From contig NZ_JAATEJ010000012.1 of assembly GCF_012034175.1 (NCBI RefSeq), forward strand, positions 124,001-188,000: DNA of 64,000 bases. The letters are read 5' to 3'. Position numbers and translations under genes: made by a program. This DNA comes from Actinacidiphila epipremni. Lineage in GTDB: Bacteria; Actinomycetota; Actinomycetes; Streptomycetales; Streptomycetaceae. Under the pieces are notes generated by a model. That model was not told the DNA's origin. It saw only the letters and a program-made list of their open reading frames with translations, and searched no databases. Within the stretch, counting starts at the first letter, position 1. Each line of letters opens with the position of its first letter. Of this stretch, positions 55,876-64,000 are shown piece after piece.

Positions 55876-57384
55876 GTGACCGTCACGGAACTGCTGTCCT
55901 ACGAGGACGCGCTCGCCGCCTACGACCCGGTGATGGGTCTTGAGGTCCATGTGGAGCTGGGCACCCGTACGAAGATGTTCTGCGGCTGCTCCACCGAGCT
56001 CGGCGCCGAGCCCAACTCGCAGGTCTGCCCCACCTGCCTGGGCCTGCCCGGCTCGCTGCCGGTGGTGAACCGGACCGGCGTGGAGTCCGCGATCAAGATC
56101 GGTCTTGCGCTGAACTGCGAGATCGCGCAGTGGTGCCGCTTCGCCCGGAAGAACTACTTCTACCCGGACATGCCGAAGAACTTCCAGACGTCGCAGTACG
56201 ACGAGCCGATCGCGTACAACGGCTACCTGGACGTCGCGCTGGAGGACGGCGAGGTCTTCCGGGTGGAGATCGAGCGCGCCCACATGGAGGAGGACACCGG
56301 CAAGTCCACCCATGTGGGTGGCGCGACCGGCCGCATCCACGGCGCCTCGCACTCCCTGCTGGACTACAACCGGGCCGGCATCCCGCTCATCGAGATTGTC
56401 ACCAAGCCCATCGAGGGCGCCGGCGCCCGCGCCCCCGAGGTGGCGCGGGCCTATGTGGCGGAGCTGCGCGAGCTCATCAAGGCGCTCGGGGTGTCCGAGG
56501 CCCGGATGGAGATGGGCCAGATGCGCTGCGACGTCAACTTGTCGCTGCGCCCGCACGGCCAGAAGACGTTCGGCACCCGCAGCGAGACCAAGAACGTCAA
56601 CTCGCTGCGCAGCGTCGAGCGCGCCGCCCGGTTCGAGGTGCAGCGGCATGCCGCGGTGCTCTCCTCCGGCGGCACGATCGTGCAGGAGACCCGGCACTTC
56701 CACGAGGAGGACGGTTCCACCACCTCCGGGCGCATCAAGGAGGAGGCGGAGGACTACCGCTACTTCCCCGAGCCCGACCTGGTGCCGGTCGCCCCGCCCC
56801 GCGAGTGGGTCGAGGAACTGCGCGCGGGCCTGCCGGAGCTGCCGCGGCTGCGCCGCAAGCGGCTCCAGGAGGAGTGGGGCATCGCCGACCACGAGATGCA
56901 GTCGGTGCTCAACGCCGGCGCGCTCGACCTGATCCTCGCGACCATCGCGGAGGGCGCGGACGCCACCGCGGCCCGCAAGTGGTGGATGGGCGAGCTGGCG
57001 CGGCACGCCAACGAGTCCGGCGTGGAGCTGGCCGCGGTGCCCATCACCCCGGCGCAGGTCGCCCGGGTGGCGGCGCTGGTCGCGGCGGGCGACCTCAACG
57101 ACAAGCTGGCCCGCCAGGTCATCGAGGGCGTGCTGGCCGGCGAGGGCGGGCCGGACGAGGTCGTGGACGCGCGCGGCCTGAAGGTGGTCTCCGACGAGGG
57201 CGCGCTCGGCGCGGCGGTGGACGACGCCATCGCGGCGAACGGCGCGATCGCCGACAAGATCCGCGGCGGCAACCTCGCGGCGGCCGGCGCGCTGATCGGC
57301 GCGGTCATGAAGGCCACCCGCGGCCAGGCGGACGCCAAGCGGGTGCGCGAGCTGGTCCTGGAAAAGCTCGGCGTCCAGGGCTGA
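55876..57384 (+). CDS. gatB: Asp-tRNA(Asn)/Glu-tRNA(Gln) amidotransferase subunit B
   Basis: A 502-residue kinase/tRNA-binding subunit. N-terminal cradle: [19 protein letters not shown] with zinc Cys, [34 protein letters not shown] and [24 protein letters not shown]. The C-terminal YqeY-like tail ends [28 protein letters not shown]. The GTG at 55876 has GGAGG 10 nt upstream. It is the last gene of the gat unit, followed by a strong terminator. Confidence 0.97.
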   Translation: MTVTELLSYEDALAAYDPVMGLEVHVELGTRTKMFCGCSTELGAEPNSQVCPTCLGLPGSLPVVNRTGVESAIKIGLALNCEIAQWCRFARKNYFYPDMPKNFQTSQYDEPIAYNGYLDVALEDGEVFRVEIERAHMEEDTGKSTHVGGATGRIHGASHSLLDYNRAGIPLIEIVTKPIEGAGARAPEVARAYVAELRELIKALGVSEARMEMGQMRCDVNLSLRPHGQKTFGTRSETKNVNSLRSVERAARFEVQRHAAVLSSGGTIVQETRHFHEEDGSTTSGRIKEEAEDYRYFPEPDLVPVAPPREWVEELRAGLPELPRLRRKRLQEEWGIADHEMQSVLNAGALDLILATIAEGADATAARKWWMGELARHANESGVELAAVPITPAQVARVAALVAAGDLNDKLARQVIEGVLAGEGGPDEVVDARGLKVVSDEGALGAAVDDAIAANGAIADKIRGGNLAAAGALIGAVMKATRGQADAKRVRELVLEKLGVQG

Positions 57385-57481
57385 GTCCGGCCCGCCGCCG
57401 AGCCGGCCGGGCACACCGGACGGGCGCACCGACAGGGCGCACCGGCCGCCGCCCGAACCGGCCCGGCGCATAAGGCAGTTG

Positions 57482-57526
57482 TAAGGACGGCACCCCTCCC
57501 CGGGGTGCCGTCCTTATCTGCTTTTT
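57482..57526 (+). terminator. Strong intrinsic terminator after gatB
   Basis: A perfect 15-bp stem (57482-57496 with 57502-57516, 5-nt loop) is followed by TTTTT at 57522-57526. This is the only hairpin in the window with a proper T-run. Confidence 0.92.
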
Positions 57527-57618
57527 ACCCCTTGTGAGGAACGGCACGAAAGTCCCAAAGGATCATTTCCTCCTGGCAGAGTGAAGCGGACGTTCGAGCA
57601 CACAGGAGCAGCTGGTTC

Positions 57619-59913
57619 ATGGCCGCACTCGCACGGTGGTGTCTGCACCGCCGCCTCCCCACCGTGCTGCTGTGGCTCGTGGCTCTCGCGGGCCTGACCG
57701 CCGCGGCCGGCGTCGCCGGCTCCGCGTACTCCCGCCACTACGAGGCGTCCGGCACCGAGTCAGGCCACGCCGCCGCACTGCTGCGCGACGCCTTCCCGGC
57801 GCAGGCCGGCGACACCGACACCATCGTCTGGCACACCTCGGGCCACGGCACCGTACGCGCCGCCGACGTACGCGCGCAGATGACCCAGGTCCTCGGGAAG
57901 GTCCGGCACCTGCCCGGCGTCGCCGCCGTCGACAGCCCCTACGCCCCCGCCGGCGGCGCGCAGATCAGCGCCGACGGCCGCACCGCGTACGCCTCGGTCA
58001 CCTTCACGCAGGACGCCGACGACATCCCCGCCGCCCAGGCGCGGGCCCTGGTCGACACCGCCAAGGCCGCCCAGCACGGCAACCTGCGGGTGGAACTCGG
58101 CGGGCAGGCCGTCGGCAGCACCGAGAGCGCCGGCGCCCACCTCAGCGAGGTCGTCGGCGTCGCCGTCGCGGCCGTCGTGCTGCTCATCGCCTTCGGCTCC
58201 TTCGCCGCGATGCTGCTGCCCATCGCGACCGCGCTCGTCGGCTGCGGGACCGCGTACATGGCGATCGTGCTGCTAGGCCACGCCATGACCGTCGCGGACT
58301 TCGCGCCCATGCTGGGCATGCTCATCGGGCTGGGCGTCGGCATCGACTACGCCCTCTTCATCGTCAGCCGGCACCGCAGGGGCCTGCGGCGCGGGCTGAC
58401 GGTCGCCGAGGCCGCGCAGGAGGCGGTCGCCACCACCGGGCGGGCGGTGGTCTTCGCCGGCGGCACGGTGTGCGTGGCGCTGCTCGGCATGCTCGTGCTG
58501 CGGCTGGGCTTCCTCAACGGCGTCGCCGTCGCCTCCGTGCTCACCGTCCTGCTCACCGTCGCCGCGTCCATCACGCTGCTGCCCGCGCTGCTCGGCCTCA
58601 TCGGCATGCGCGCCCTCAGCCGCCGCGAACGCCGGGCGCTCGCCGAGCACGGCCCGCGCCCCGAGGCACCCGGCTCCTTCGCCGCCCGCTGGTCGGCCTT
58701 CGTCGAGCGCCACCCGCGGCTGCTCGGCGTGCTCGCGGCCGTCGTCATGGCCGTCCTGGCGCTGCCCGCGCTCACCTTGCACCTCGGCACCTCCGACCAG
58801 GGCAACGGCCCCGCGAAGGCCACCACCCGGCAGGCGTACGACCTGCTCGGCGCGGCCTTCGGGCCCGGCAGCAACGGCCCGCTCACCCTCGTCGCGACCA
58901 CCGACGGCGCCCAGGCCCGGGTCGCCCTGGACCACCTGCCCGCCGTCCTGCGCGACACCCCCGGCGTCGCCTCCGCCGGCCCCGTGGAGCTGTCCGGCGG
59001 CACCGGCGTCATCACCGTCGTGCCCGACAGCGCCCCGCAGTCCCGCGACACCTCCCAGCTCGTCCACCGGCTGCGGCACGACGTGCTGCCCGCCGCGGAG
59101 CGGGGCAGCGGGCTGCGCGTCTACGTCGGCGGCCCCACCGCCAGCTACGACGACTTCGCCGGCGTCGTCGTCGGCAAGCTCCCGCTGTTCGTCGGCAGCG
59201 TCGTGGGCCTGGGCTGCGTCCTGCTGCTGGTCGCCTTCCGCTCGGTCGGCATCCCGCTCAAGGCCGCCGCCATGAACGTCGCCGCCGTCGCGTCGTCCTT
59301 CGGCGTGGTGACGGCGATCTTCCAGCGGGGGTGGGGCAGCGAGTGGCTGGGCCTGGGCAGGGCGGGCCCGATCGAGCCGTTCCTGCCGGTCATCATGGTC
59401 TCGGTGCTGTTCGGGCTGTCCATGGACTACCAGGTCTTCCTCGTCAGCCGGATGTACGAGGAGTGGCGCGAGACCGGTGACAACTGCCGGGCGGTACGGG
59501 TCGGGCTCGCCGAGACCAGCCGGGTGATCACCTCGGCGGCGGTGATCATGATCGCGGTCTTCCTGGCGTTCGTCCTCAGCGGCGACCGGGTCATCGCGAT
59601 GTTCGGCATCGGACTGGCCGCGGCCGTCGCGCTGGACGCGTTCGTGCTGCGTACGCTGCTGGTCCCGGCGCTCATGCATGTGCTGGGCGACGCGAACTGG
59701 TGGCTGCCGGGCTGGCTGGACCGCAGGCTGCCGCGGATCAGCATCGAGGCGCCCGCGGTACGGCCGCCGCGGCCGGCCGCCGCGCCGGTCCTGGTGCCTC
59801 AGGGGGTCAGCGTCGGGTTGCCCAGCACGCCGATCGGGCAGGAGGAGTCCTGGTCGTCCGAGAGCCACTCCACGCGCAGCCGCAGCACCCCGGAGACGTC
59901 CAGGCTCGGCTGA
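57619..59913 (+). CDS. MMPL/RND-family transporter
   Basis: A 764-residue membrane protein with two repeats of one helix, an external domain, and five helices: external domains about 35-175 and 400-520, helix bundles about 180-380 and 525-700. RND-type motifs are LGVGIDYALFIVSRHR and LFGLSMDYQVFLVSRM, both with the Asp-Tyr pair implicated in proton transfer. MMPL proteins export lipids or pigments, or act in drug efflux. The ATG at 57619 has AGGAG 10 nt upstream. The last 38 residues (VPQGVSVGLP...) are Ser/Thr-rich and read through the 3' end of the kinase gene on the other strand. Confidence 0.9.
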   Translation: MAALARWCLHRRLPTVLLWLVALAGLTAAAGVAGSAYSRHYEASGTESGHAAALLRDAFPAQAGDTDTIVWHTSGHGTVRAADVRAQMTQVLGKVRHLPGVAAVDSPYAPAGGAQISADGRTAYASVTFTQDADDIPAAQARALVDTAKAAQHGNLRVELGGQAVGSTESAGAHLSEVVGVAVAAVVLLIAFGSFAAMLLPIATALVGCGTAYMAIVLLGHAMTVADFAPMLGMLIGLGVGIDYALFIVSRHRRGLRRGLTVAEAAQEAVATTGRAVVFAGGTVCVALLGMLVLRLGFLNGVAVASVLTVLLTVAASITLLPALLGLIGMRALSRRERRALAEHGPRPEAPGSFAARWSAFVERHPRLLGVLAAVVMAVLALPALTLHLGTSDQGNGPAKATTRQAYDLLGAAFGPGSNGPLTLVATTDGAQARVALDHLPAVLRDTPGVASAGPVELSGGTGVITVVPDSAPQSRDTSQLVHRLRHDVLPAAERGSGLRVYVGGPTASYDDFAGVVVGKLPLFVGSVVGLGCVLLLVAFRSVGIPLKAAAMNVAAVASSFGVVTAIFQRGWGSEWLGLGRAGPIEPFLPVIMVSVLFGLSMDYQVFLVSRMYEEWRETGDNCRAVRVGLAETSRVITSAAVIMIAVFLAFVLSGDRVIAMFGIGLAAAVALDAFVLRTLLVPALMHVLGDANWWLPGWLDRRLPRISIEAPAVRPPRPAAAPVLVPQGVSVGLPSTPIGQEESWSSESHSTRSRSTPETSRLG

Positions 59914-61601
59914 GCCGGGTGGCCGACCGTGACCCGCTGGCGGAACAGCCGCTTGCCGTCCGCGAGGACGGTGAAGGTCTTGCCGGTGTCGGGGCTGTTG
60001 TCGTCCAGGCCGACCGTGAAGGTGAGCTTCTTGTAGGACCGGCCGAGGTTGTACTCGGCGAAGCCGTCGTAGCCGGCGGTGGCCCCGTAGCAGTACGTCG
60101 TCTTCAGGGCGTCGTCGTAACGCACGCCGTCGACGGAGGCGGTGCCGCGCTCCAGGGTGAACAGGCTCTCGTCGGTGGGCTTGAGGTCGGCGAGCGACGT
60201 CTCGCCGGCGGGCGCGTCGCCCTGGTCGCCGGCGGTGCTGCCGGAGGTGTCCCCGGTGGAGTCGCCGGAGGCGCCGGTGCCGTCCCCGGTGCCGTCGCCG
60301 GCGGAGTCCTGCGCGCTCGGCCGCGGCGCCGTGGGGCTGTGCGACGCGGACCCCGAGGCCGGGGCGTCCCCCGCGGCGGGGTCGCCCTTGCCGCCGCCGA
60401 GGGCCACGCCCAGGGCGACCCCGCCGCCGAGCAGGGCCACCGCCACGACGGCGGCCAGCGCCACCCGCAGCCCCCGCCCCCTGCGCGCCACGGGGGCCGG
60501 CGCGGGCTGCGGCGGCGGCGTCAGGAACACCGGCTGCGGCGCGTGCCCGGGCGGCGGCGGTACGGGCGCCGCGGCGGGCGCCGGCGGTACGGCGGGCGGG
60601 GCCGGCGCCTGCTCGGGGCGGGTCAGCGGCGGGCCGGCCAGCGGAGGTCGGGCGGCCGGAGGACCTGCGAGCGGCGCGCCGGCGAGCGGCGGGTTGGCCA
60701 CCGGCGGGCGGGTCGCCGAGACCACGTACGAGCGCAGCTCGCGCACCCACCCGGTCAGCGACGCGGGACGGGCCCGCGGGTCCACCGCGAAGACCGCCGC
60801 GATGCGCGCGGCCTGCTCCGGGCCGGCGCCGGACAGCTCCGGCAGGGCAAGCAGCGCCGCCCGCAGCGTCTCCGGTACGGGCGCGGGGGCGTTGCCGCTG
60901 AGCAGGAAGTAGGCGATGGCACCGAAGGCGTACCGGTCGGTCGCCGGGCTCCTGATGCCGTCGAAGACCTCGGGCGCGGCGAAGCCGGGGGTGAACCACA
61001 CCTCGGCCGTGCGGTGCTCGGCGGCGAGCTTGCTCAGGCCGAAGTCGACCAGGGTGGCCTGGCCGTGGCCGTCGACCATCACATTGCCGGGGGAGAGGTC
61101 GCCGTGCACGACCTGGCGGCCCGAGGGGGTGGCCGCGCCGCTGTGCAGCCAGTCCAGCACCTCGGCCAGCTGCTCCAGGCAGCGCACCGCCTCCCGGCGT
61201 TCTGCCGGGGACTCCAGGGTGCGCTCGGCGCGCCAGTCGCGCAGGTCCAGGCCCTCGACGTGGTTCATCACGAGGTAGAGGGCCCGGCCGCCGGGGGCGG
61301 GTAACTGCCCGCCCGGATGCGCGGAGGGCCCCTCGAAGTGTTCCCTGATCCCGACCACGCCCGGGCGGTGCACGAACCGCAGCAGCTCGGCCTGCTCGCG
61401 CCACTTCGCGCTGACCCGCGCGAAGAGGTCGGGGGCGAGGGTGTGCCGGGCGTCCAGCATCTTGACCACGACCGGCTCGGTCGCGCCCCCCAGCTCCAGC
61501 TCGGCCAGATACAGCACGGCCTCCCCGCCGCGCCCGATCGACCTCAGCAGCCGGTACCGGTCCGGCTCCCCGTCGGGCCCGATGAACAGACCACCGTCCA
61601 C
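59799..61601 (-). CDS. Membrane Ser/Thr protein kinase with extracellular NPCBM-type domain
   Basis: A 600-residue kinase. Cytoplasmic kinase domain (about 14-290): Gly loop SIGRGGEAVLYL, Lys 47 in VVVKML, catalytic loop HGDLSPGNV (166-174, Gly in place of Arg of HRD), DFG at 186-188, APE at 209-211. A Pro/Ala linker, a transmembrane helix (about 379-402) and an external Gly/Asp/Ser/Thr linker lead to a C-terminal NPCBM/NEW2-like domain (about 470-600, YDDALKTTYCYGATAGYDGFAEYNLG), a fold linked to glycan binding. It may sense cell-wall or other glycans. The GTG at 61601 has GGAGGAGG just upstream. Its 3' end overlaps the MMPL gene by 115 bp. Confidence 0.88.
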   Translation of the reverse strand: MDGGLFIGPDGEPDRYRLLRSIGRGGEAVLYLAELELGGATEPVVVKMLDARHTLAPDLFARVSAKWREQAELLRFVHRPGVVGIREHFEGPSAHPGGQLPAPGGRALYLVMNHVEGLDLRDWRAERTLESPAERREAVRCLEQLAEVLDWLHSGAATPSGRQVVHGDLSPGNVMVDGHGQATLVDFGLSKLAAEHRTAEVWFTPGFAAPEVFDGIRSPATDRYAFGAIAYFLLSGNAPAPVPETLRAALLALPELSGAGPEQAARIAAVFAVDPRARPASLTGWVRELRSYVVSATRPPVANPPLAGAPLAGPPAARPPLAGPPLTRPEQAPAPPAVPPAPAAAPVPPPPGHAPQPVFLTPPPQPAPAPVARRGRGLRVALAAVVAVALLGGGVALGVALGGGKGDPAAGDAPASGSASHSPTAPRPSAQDSAGDGTGDGTGASGDSTGDTSGSTAGDQGDAPAGETSLADLKPTDESLFTLERGTASVDGVRYDDALKTTYCYGATAGYDGFAEYNLGRSYKKLTFTVGLDDNSPDTGKTFTVLADGKRLFRQRVTVGHPAQPSLDVSGVLRLRVEWLSDDQDSSCPIGVLGNPTLTP

Positions 61602-61914
61602 GACCCCCTCCTCCCCGACCGCCGACTCCCCACCACCCGCGCGATTCTTTCTCTTCCCCGACCCCTCGGCAAACCTCGGCGGCCCCCGGGAACCCCGGCA
61701 GACCTCCGCGCCCCGGGCCGCTAGGGCGCGGGCCTTAGACCGCCCGTGCGGGGCGCGCGGGCATAAGGCGGGGCCGGCGGGCCCTAAGGCATCCCGCGGC
61801 GCGGATAGGTACCGCGCGGGCGGGGAGTTCGGGAAGGTGCCCGATGCGGGGCGGGGGCCTGGGAGACGAAGCTTGAGGACGTCAAGAGAAGTCCAACCCC
61901 AAGGAGCAGACCCC
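61602..61914. other. Intergenic region between the kinase gene and the small gene at 61915
   Basis: This 313-bp divergent gap holds no supported gene. It contains TAAGGC at 61764-61769 and 61785-61790 (21 bp apart) and the reverse-oriented GCCTTA at 61732-61737, similar in core to the CCTTA units at 14098-14127. These could be shared regulator sites, though such short matches may be chance. Confidence 0.35.
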
Positions 61915-62130
61915 GTGTTCGCCTACGAACTCCAGGAAGCCCACCGCGCCGACCTCCAGAAGCGCGCCGACGAGTGGCGGCTGGCCCAGCAGGCGCGGGC
62001 GGCCCGCGCCGAGCGCCGGGCGGCCGGGCGGCGCGCCGTCGCCAGGCCCGCCGTACGCACCGATCAGGAGGGCGCGGAAAGTCCCGCGCCCTCCCGCCGC
62101 GCCGCGCTGCGCCCGCACCGCGCGTCATGA
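61915..62130 (+). CDS. Small Arg/Ala-rich hypothetical protein
   Basis: A 71-residue basic, helical protein: FAYELQEAHRADLQKRADEWRLAQQARAARAERRAAGRR, then a Pro/Arg tail. I recall similar short proteins (often starting FAYELH) in Streptomyces, function unknown. The GTG at 61915 has AAGGAG 8 nt upstream, one of the clearest ribosome sites in the window. Its stop overlaps an ATG that opens the AAA-ATPase frame (ATGA), so it may be translated together with that regulator. Coiled-coil character in residues 5-40 is plausible. Confidence 0.7.
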   Translation: MFAYELQEAHRADLQKRADEWRLAQQARAARAERRAAGRRAVARPAVRTDQEGAESPAPSRRAALRPHRAS

Positions 62131-64000
62131 CGACCGCGCCGCAGGCCCCGGCCCGCCGGCCCGCCGCGCCGCACCCGAGCGCGGTGGATCCGGCGGGCCC
62201 GTCGCGCACCCGCCCCAAAAGCGGCGGGCGGGAAGAATTCGGTGTCGCCCGGGACGCCCGGCGTGACATGCTCGCAAGCGTGCAGACCCAGTCACTCAGC
62301 CCCGTGTTCATCGGCCGGCACGCCGAGCTGGCGCGGCTCGCCTCGGTGCTGGGGTCGGCGGACGCGGGGGAGTCGCAGGCCGTGCTCATCGGCGGCGAGG
62401 CGGGGGTCGGCAAGACCCGGCTGACGGAAGAGTTCCTGGCCGCGGCCCGCGCGGCGGGGGCCGTGACCGCGCTGGGCAGCTGCGTCGAGATCGGCGCGGA
62501 GGGGCTGCCGTTCACCCCGGTGTCCGCGGCGCTGCGCGACCTCTACCGCACGCTCGGCCCCGAGCTGACCGCCGCCGCCGGCGGCCAGCAGGCCGAGCTG
62601 GCCCGGCTGCTGCCCGAGCTCGGCAGCCCCGACGGCGTCCCCCGCGAGGCGCACGACGAGGACGGCAGGGCGCGGCTGTTCGAGCTGACCACCCGGCTGC
62701 TGGAGCGCCTGGGCGCCGACCGGACGATCGTCGTCGTCGTGGAGGACCTGCACTGGGCCGACCGCTCCACCCGCGAGCTGCTCGCGTACCTCTTCCGCTC
62801 GCTGCAGCGCTGCCGGGTGGTCGTCGCGGCCACGTACCGCAGCGACGACATCCACCGGCGGCACCCCTTGCGGCCCTTCCTCGCCGAGACCGACCGGCTG
62901 CGCCGGGTGGAGCGCTTCGAGCTGTCGCGGTTCAGCCGCGACGAGGTCCGCAGCCAGCTCGGCTCGATCCTGCCGGAGCAGCCGGACGAGGCGTTCGTCG
63001 ACCAGGTCTTCGCCCGCTCGGACGGCAACCCGTTCTTCGTCGAGGAGCTGGCCTGCACGCTGAGCAGCGGCTGCGCGAGCAGCGGGCTGAGCGATTCGCT
63101 GCGCGATCTGCTGCTGGTGCGCGTCGAGGCGCTGTCCGAGGACGCCCAGCGGGTCGCGAAGTTCGTCGCCGAGGGCGGCAGTACGGTCGCGTACCCGCTG
63201 CTCGCCGCGGTCACCGGGCTGCCCGAGGACGACCTGCTGGACGCGTTGCGCACCGCCGTCGGCGCCAATCTGCTGCTGCCCACCGACAGCGGCGAGGGCT
63301 ACCGCTTCCGGCACTCCCTGGTACGGGAGGCCGTCGGCGACGACCTGCTGCCCGGCGAGCGCAGCCGGATCAACCGGCGGTACGCGCAGGCCGTCGAGGC
63401 CGACCCGACGCTGGTGCCCGCCGACGAGCGGGCCGCCCGGCTCGCCAACTACTGGTACGCCGCCCACGACACCGGCCGCGCGCTGCCCGCCGTGCTGAGC
63501 GCCGCCGTCGTGGCCCGCCGCCGGCACGCCTACGCCGAGCAGTACCGGCTGCTGGAACGCGCCCTGGAGCTGTGGGACGACGCCCCCGCCGATGTACGGG
63601 CCGGACTGCGGCCCGCGGACTACACCGACGCGTACCCCCCGTGCGACTGCCCCGAGGACACCCCGCTCGACCTGGTCGACCTGCTCGCCGAGATCACCGT
63701 GGCCGCCCGGCTGAGCGGCGAGCAGGAGCGCTCGTACGCGATGGCCAAGCGCGCGCTGCGGCTGCTGGAGCGCAGCGGCGGGCAGGACCCGCTGCGGGCC
63801 GCCTGGTTCTGGGCGCAGCGCTCCCGGTCGACCGAGAGCCTGGGCCGCGGCGACGGCTGGGAGGAGCTGTCCCGGGCCCGTGAGCTGGTACGGGGCCTGC
63901 CGCCGTCGGCGACGCACGCCGAGGTGCTGGTACGGATCGCCGGCTGGATCATGGTCCACAAGTCCGGCGCGGAAGGCGCCGCGATCGCCCGGCAGGCCGC
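62127..64000 (+). CDS. AAA-ATPase (LuxR/LAL-type) regulator, N-terminal part, cut by window edge
   Basis: An open frame of 624 complete codons runs off the right edge. It contains an AAA_16-type ATPase: SPVFIGRHAELARL, Walker A GGEAGVGKTR (about 89-98), Walker B TIVVVVEDLHWAD, then helical repeats. Large ATP-binding LuxR (LAL/MalT-like) regulators have this layout, with a LuxR helix-turn-helix at the far C-terminus, which is not visible here; the alternative is an ATPase without it. The ATG at 62127 overlaps the preceding stop (ATGA). An in-frame ATG at 62268, just before the conserved LASVQTQSLSPVF, is equally possible; neither has a Shine-Dalgarno sequence. Confidence 0.8.
   Translation, partial: MTTAPQAPARRPAAPHPSAVDPAGPSRTRPKSGGREEFGVARDARRDMLASVQTQSLSPVFIGRHAELARLASVLGSADAGESQAVLIGGEAGVGKTRLTEEFLAAARAAGAVTALGSCVEIGAEGLPFTPVSAALRDLYRTLGPELTAAAGGQQAELARLLPELGSPDGVPREAHDEDGRARLFELTTRLLERLGADRTIVVVVEDLHWADRSTRELLAYLFRSLQRCRVVVAATYRSDDIHRRHPLRPFLAETDRLRRVERFELSRFSRDEVRSQLGSILPEQPDEAFVDQVFARSDGNPFFVEELACTLSSGCASSGLSDSLRDLLLVRVEALSEDAQRVAKFVAEGGSTVAYPLLAAVTGLPEDDLLDALRTAVGANLLLPTDSGEGYRFRHSLVREAVGDDLLPGERSRINRRYAQAVEADPTLVPADERAARLANYWYAAHDTGRALPAVLSAAVVARRRHAYAEQYRLLERALELWDDAPADVRAGLRPADYTDAYPPCDCPEDTPLDLVDLLAEITVAARLSGEQERSYAMAKRALRLLERSGGQDPLRAAWFWAQRSRSTESLGRGDGWEELSRARELVRGLPPSATHAEVLVRIAGWIMVHKSGAEGAAIARQA

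Overview
The window reads as core chromosome of a high-GC actinomycete, most likely Streptomyces or another Streptomycetaceae. Support comes from GC-rich third codon positions, frequent GTG starts, many secreted or lipid-anchored proteins, an ECF41 sigma factor, a tandem glycine riboswitch ahead of gcvT-gcvH-glyA-sdaA, and the order mnmA ... ligA - GGDEF/EAL protein - gatC - gatA - small membrane protein - gatB - MMPL, which I recall as conserved on Streptomyces chromosomes. I see no rRNA, tRNA, transposase, phage gene or CRISPR array.

Layout. 1-786 is the 5' part of a secreted M4 metallopeptidase gene. 1180-5405 encodes a two-gene ABC exporter. 5550-7655 is an MFS permease/SDR pair under a large inverted repeat. 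7720-10050 is glgX. 10237-13222 holds two lipoprotein L,D-transpeptidases with a possible 31-residue Cys-rich peptide between them. 13240-17987 carries an enoyl-CoA hydratase, an ATP-binding (RsbW-like) protein, a SigJ-type ECF41 sigma factor divergent from a LUD-domain protein, and a quinone oxidoreductase. 18090-28687 is rich in secreted proteins (GH16 with CBM32, DUF4232 lipoprotein, membrane glutaredoxin, extracellular nuclease, GH3 with CBM2) and includes a TetR/DHA2 efflux pair with an operator array. 28878-34869 contains acetolactate decarboxylase, a DUF6191 protein, an SMP-30 lactonase, a two-component system whose regulator has a repeat tail, a MOSC protein and a SUFU-domain protein.

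34897-41404 is the serine/glycine block: sdaA, glyA, gcvH and gcvT behind a glycine riboswitch, with two SseB-domain genes on the other side. 41409-48842 has a DUF885 protein, cysteine desulfurase, an acyl-CoA thioesterase, mnmA-LOG-SDR with overlapping stops and starts, and a MetE-like protein; the desulfurase and MnmA probably cooperate in tRNA 2-thiolation. 48927-57384 is housekeeping: ligA, a c-di-GMP enzyme and the GatCAB amidotransferase genes, closed by a strong terminator. 57619-64000 has an MMPL transporter whose 3' end overlaps a membrane Ser/Thr kinase gene on the other strand, then a small gene and an AAA-ATPase (LuxR/LAL-type) gene that leaves the window.

The most unusual signals are regulatory or repeat-based: a TetR-type operator lattice on a 13-bp grid, CebR-like boxes at two glycan hydrolase genes, an 11-bp-phased CCTTA array, a 75-bp coding minisatellite in a response regulator, paired SseB genes beside the riboswitch-controlled serine/glycine genes, and several genes with a -10-like hexamer exactly 6 nt before the start codon, as expected for leaderless transcripts. 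No single locus is clearly a new system.
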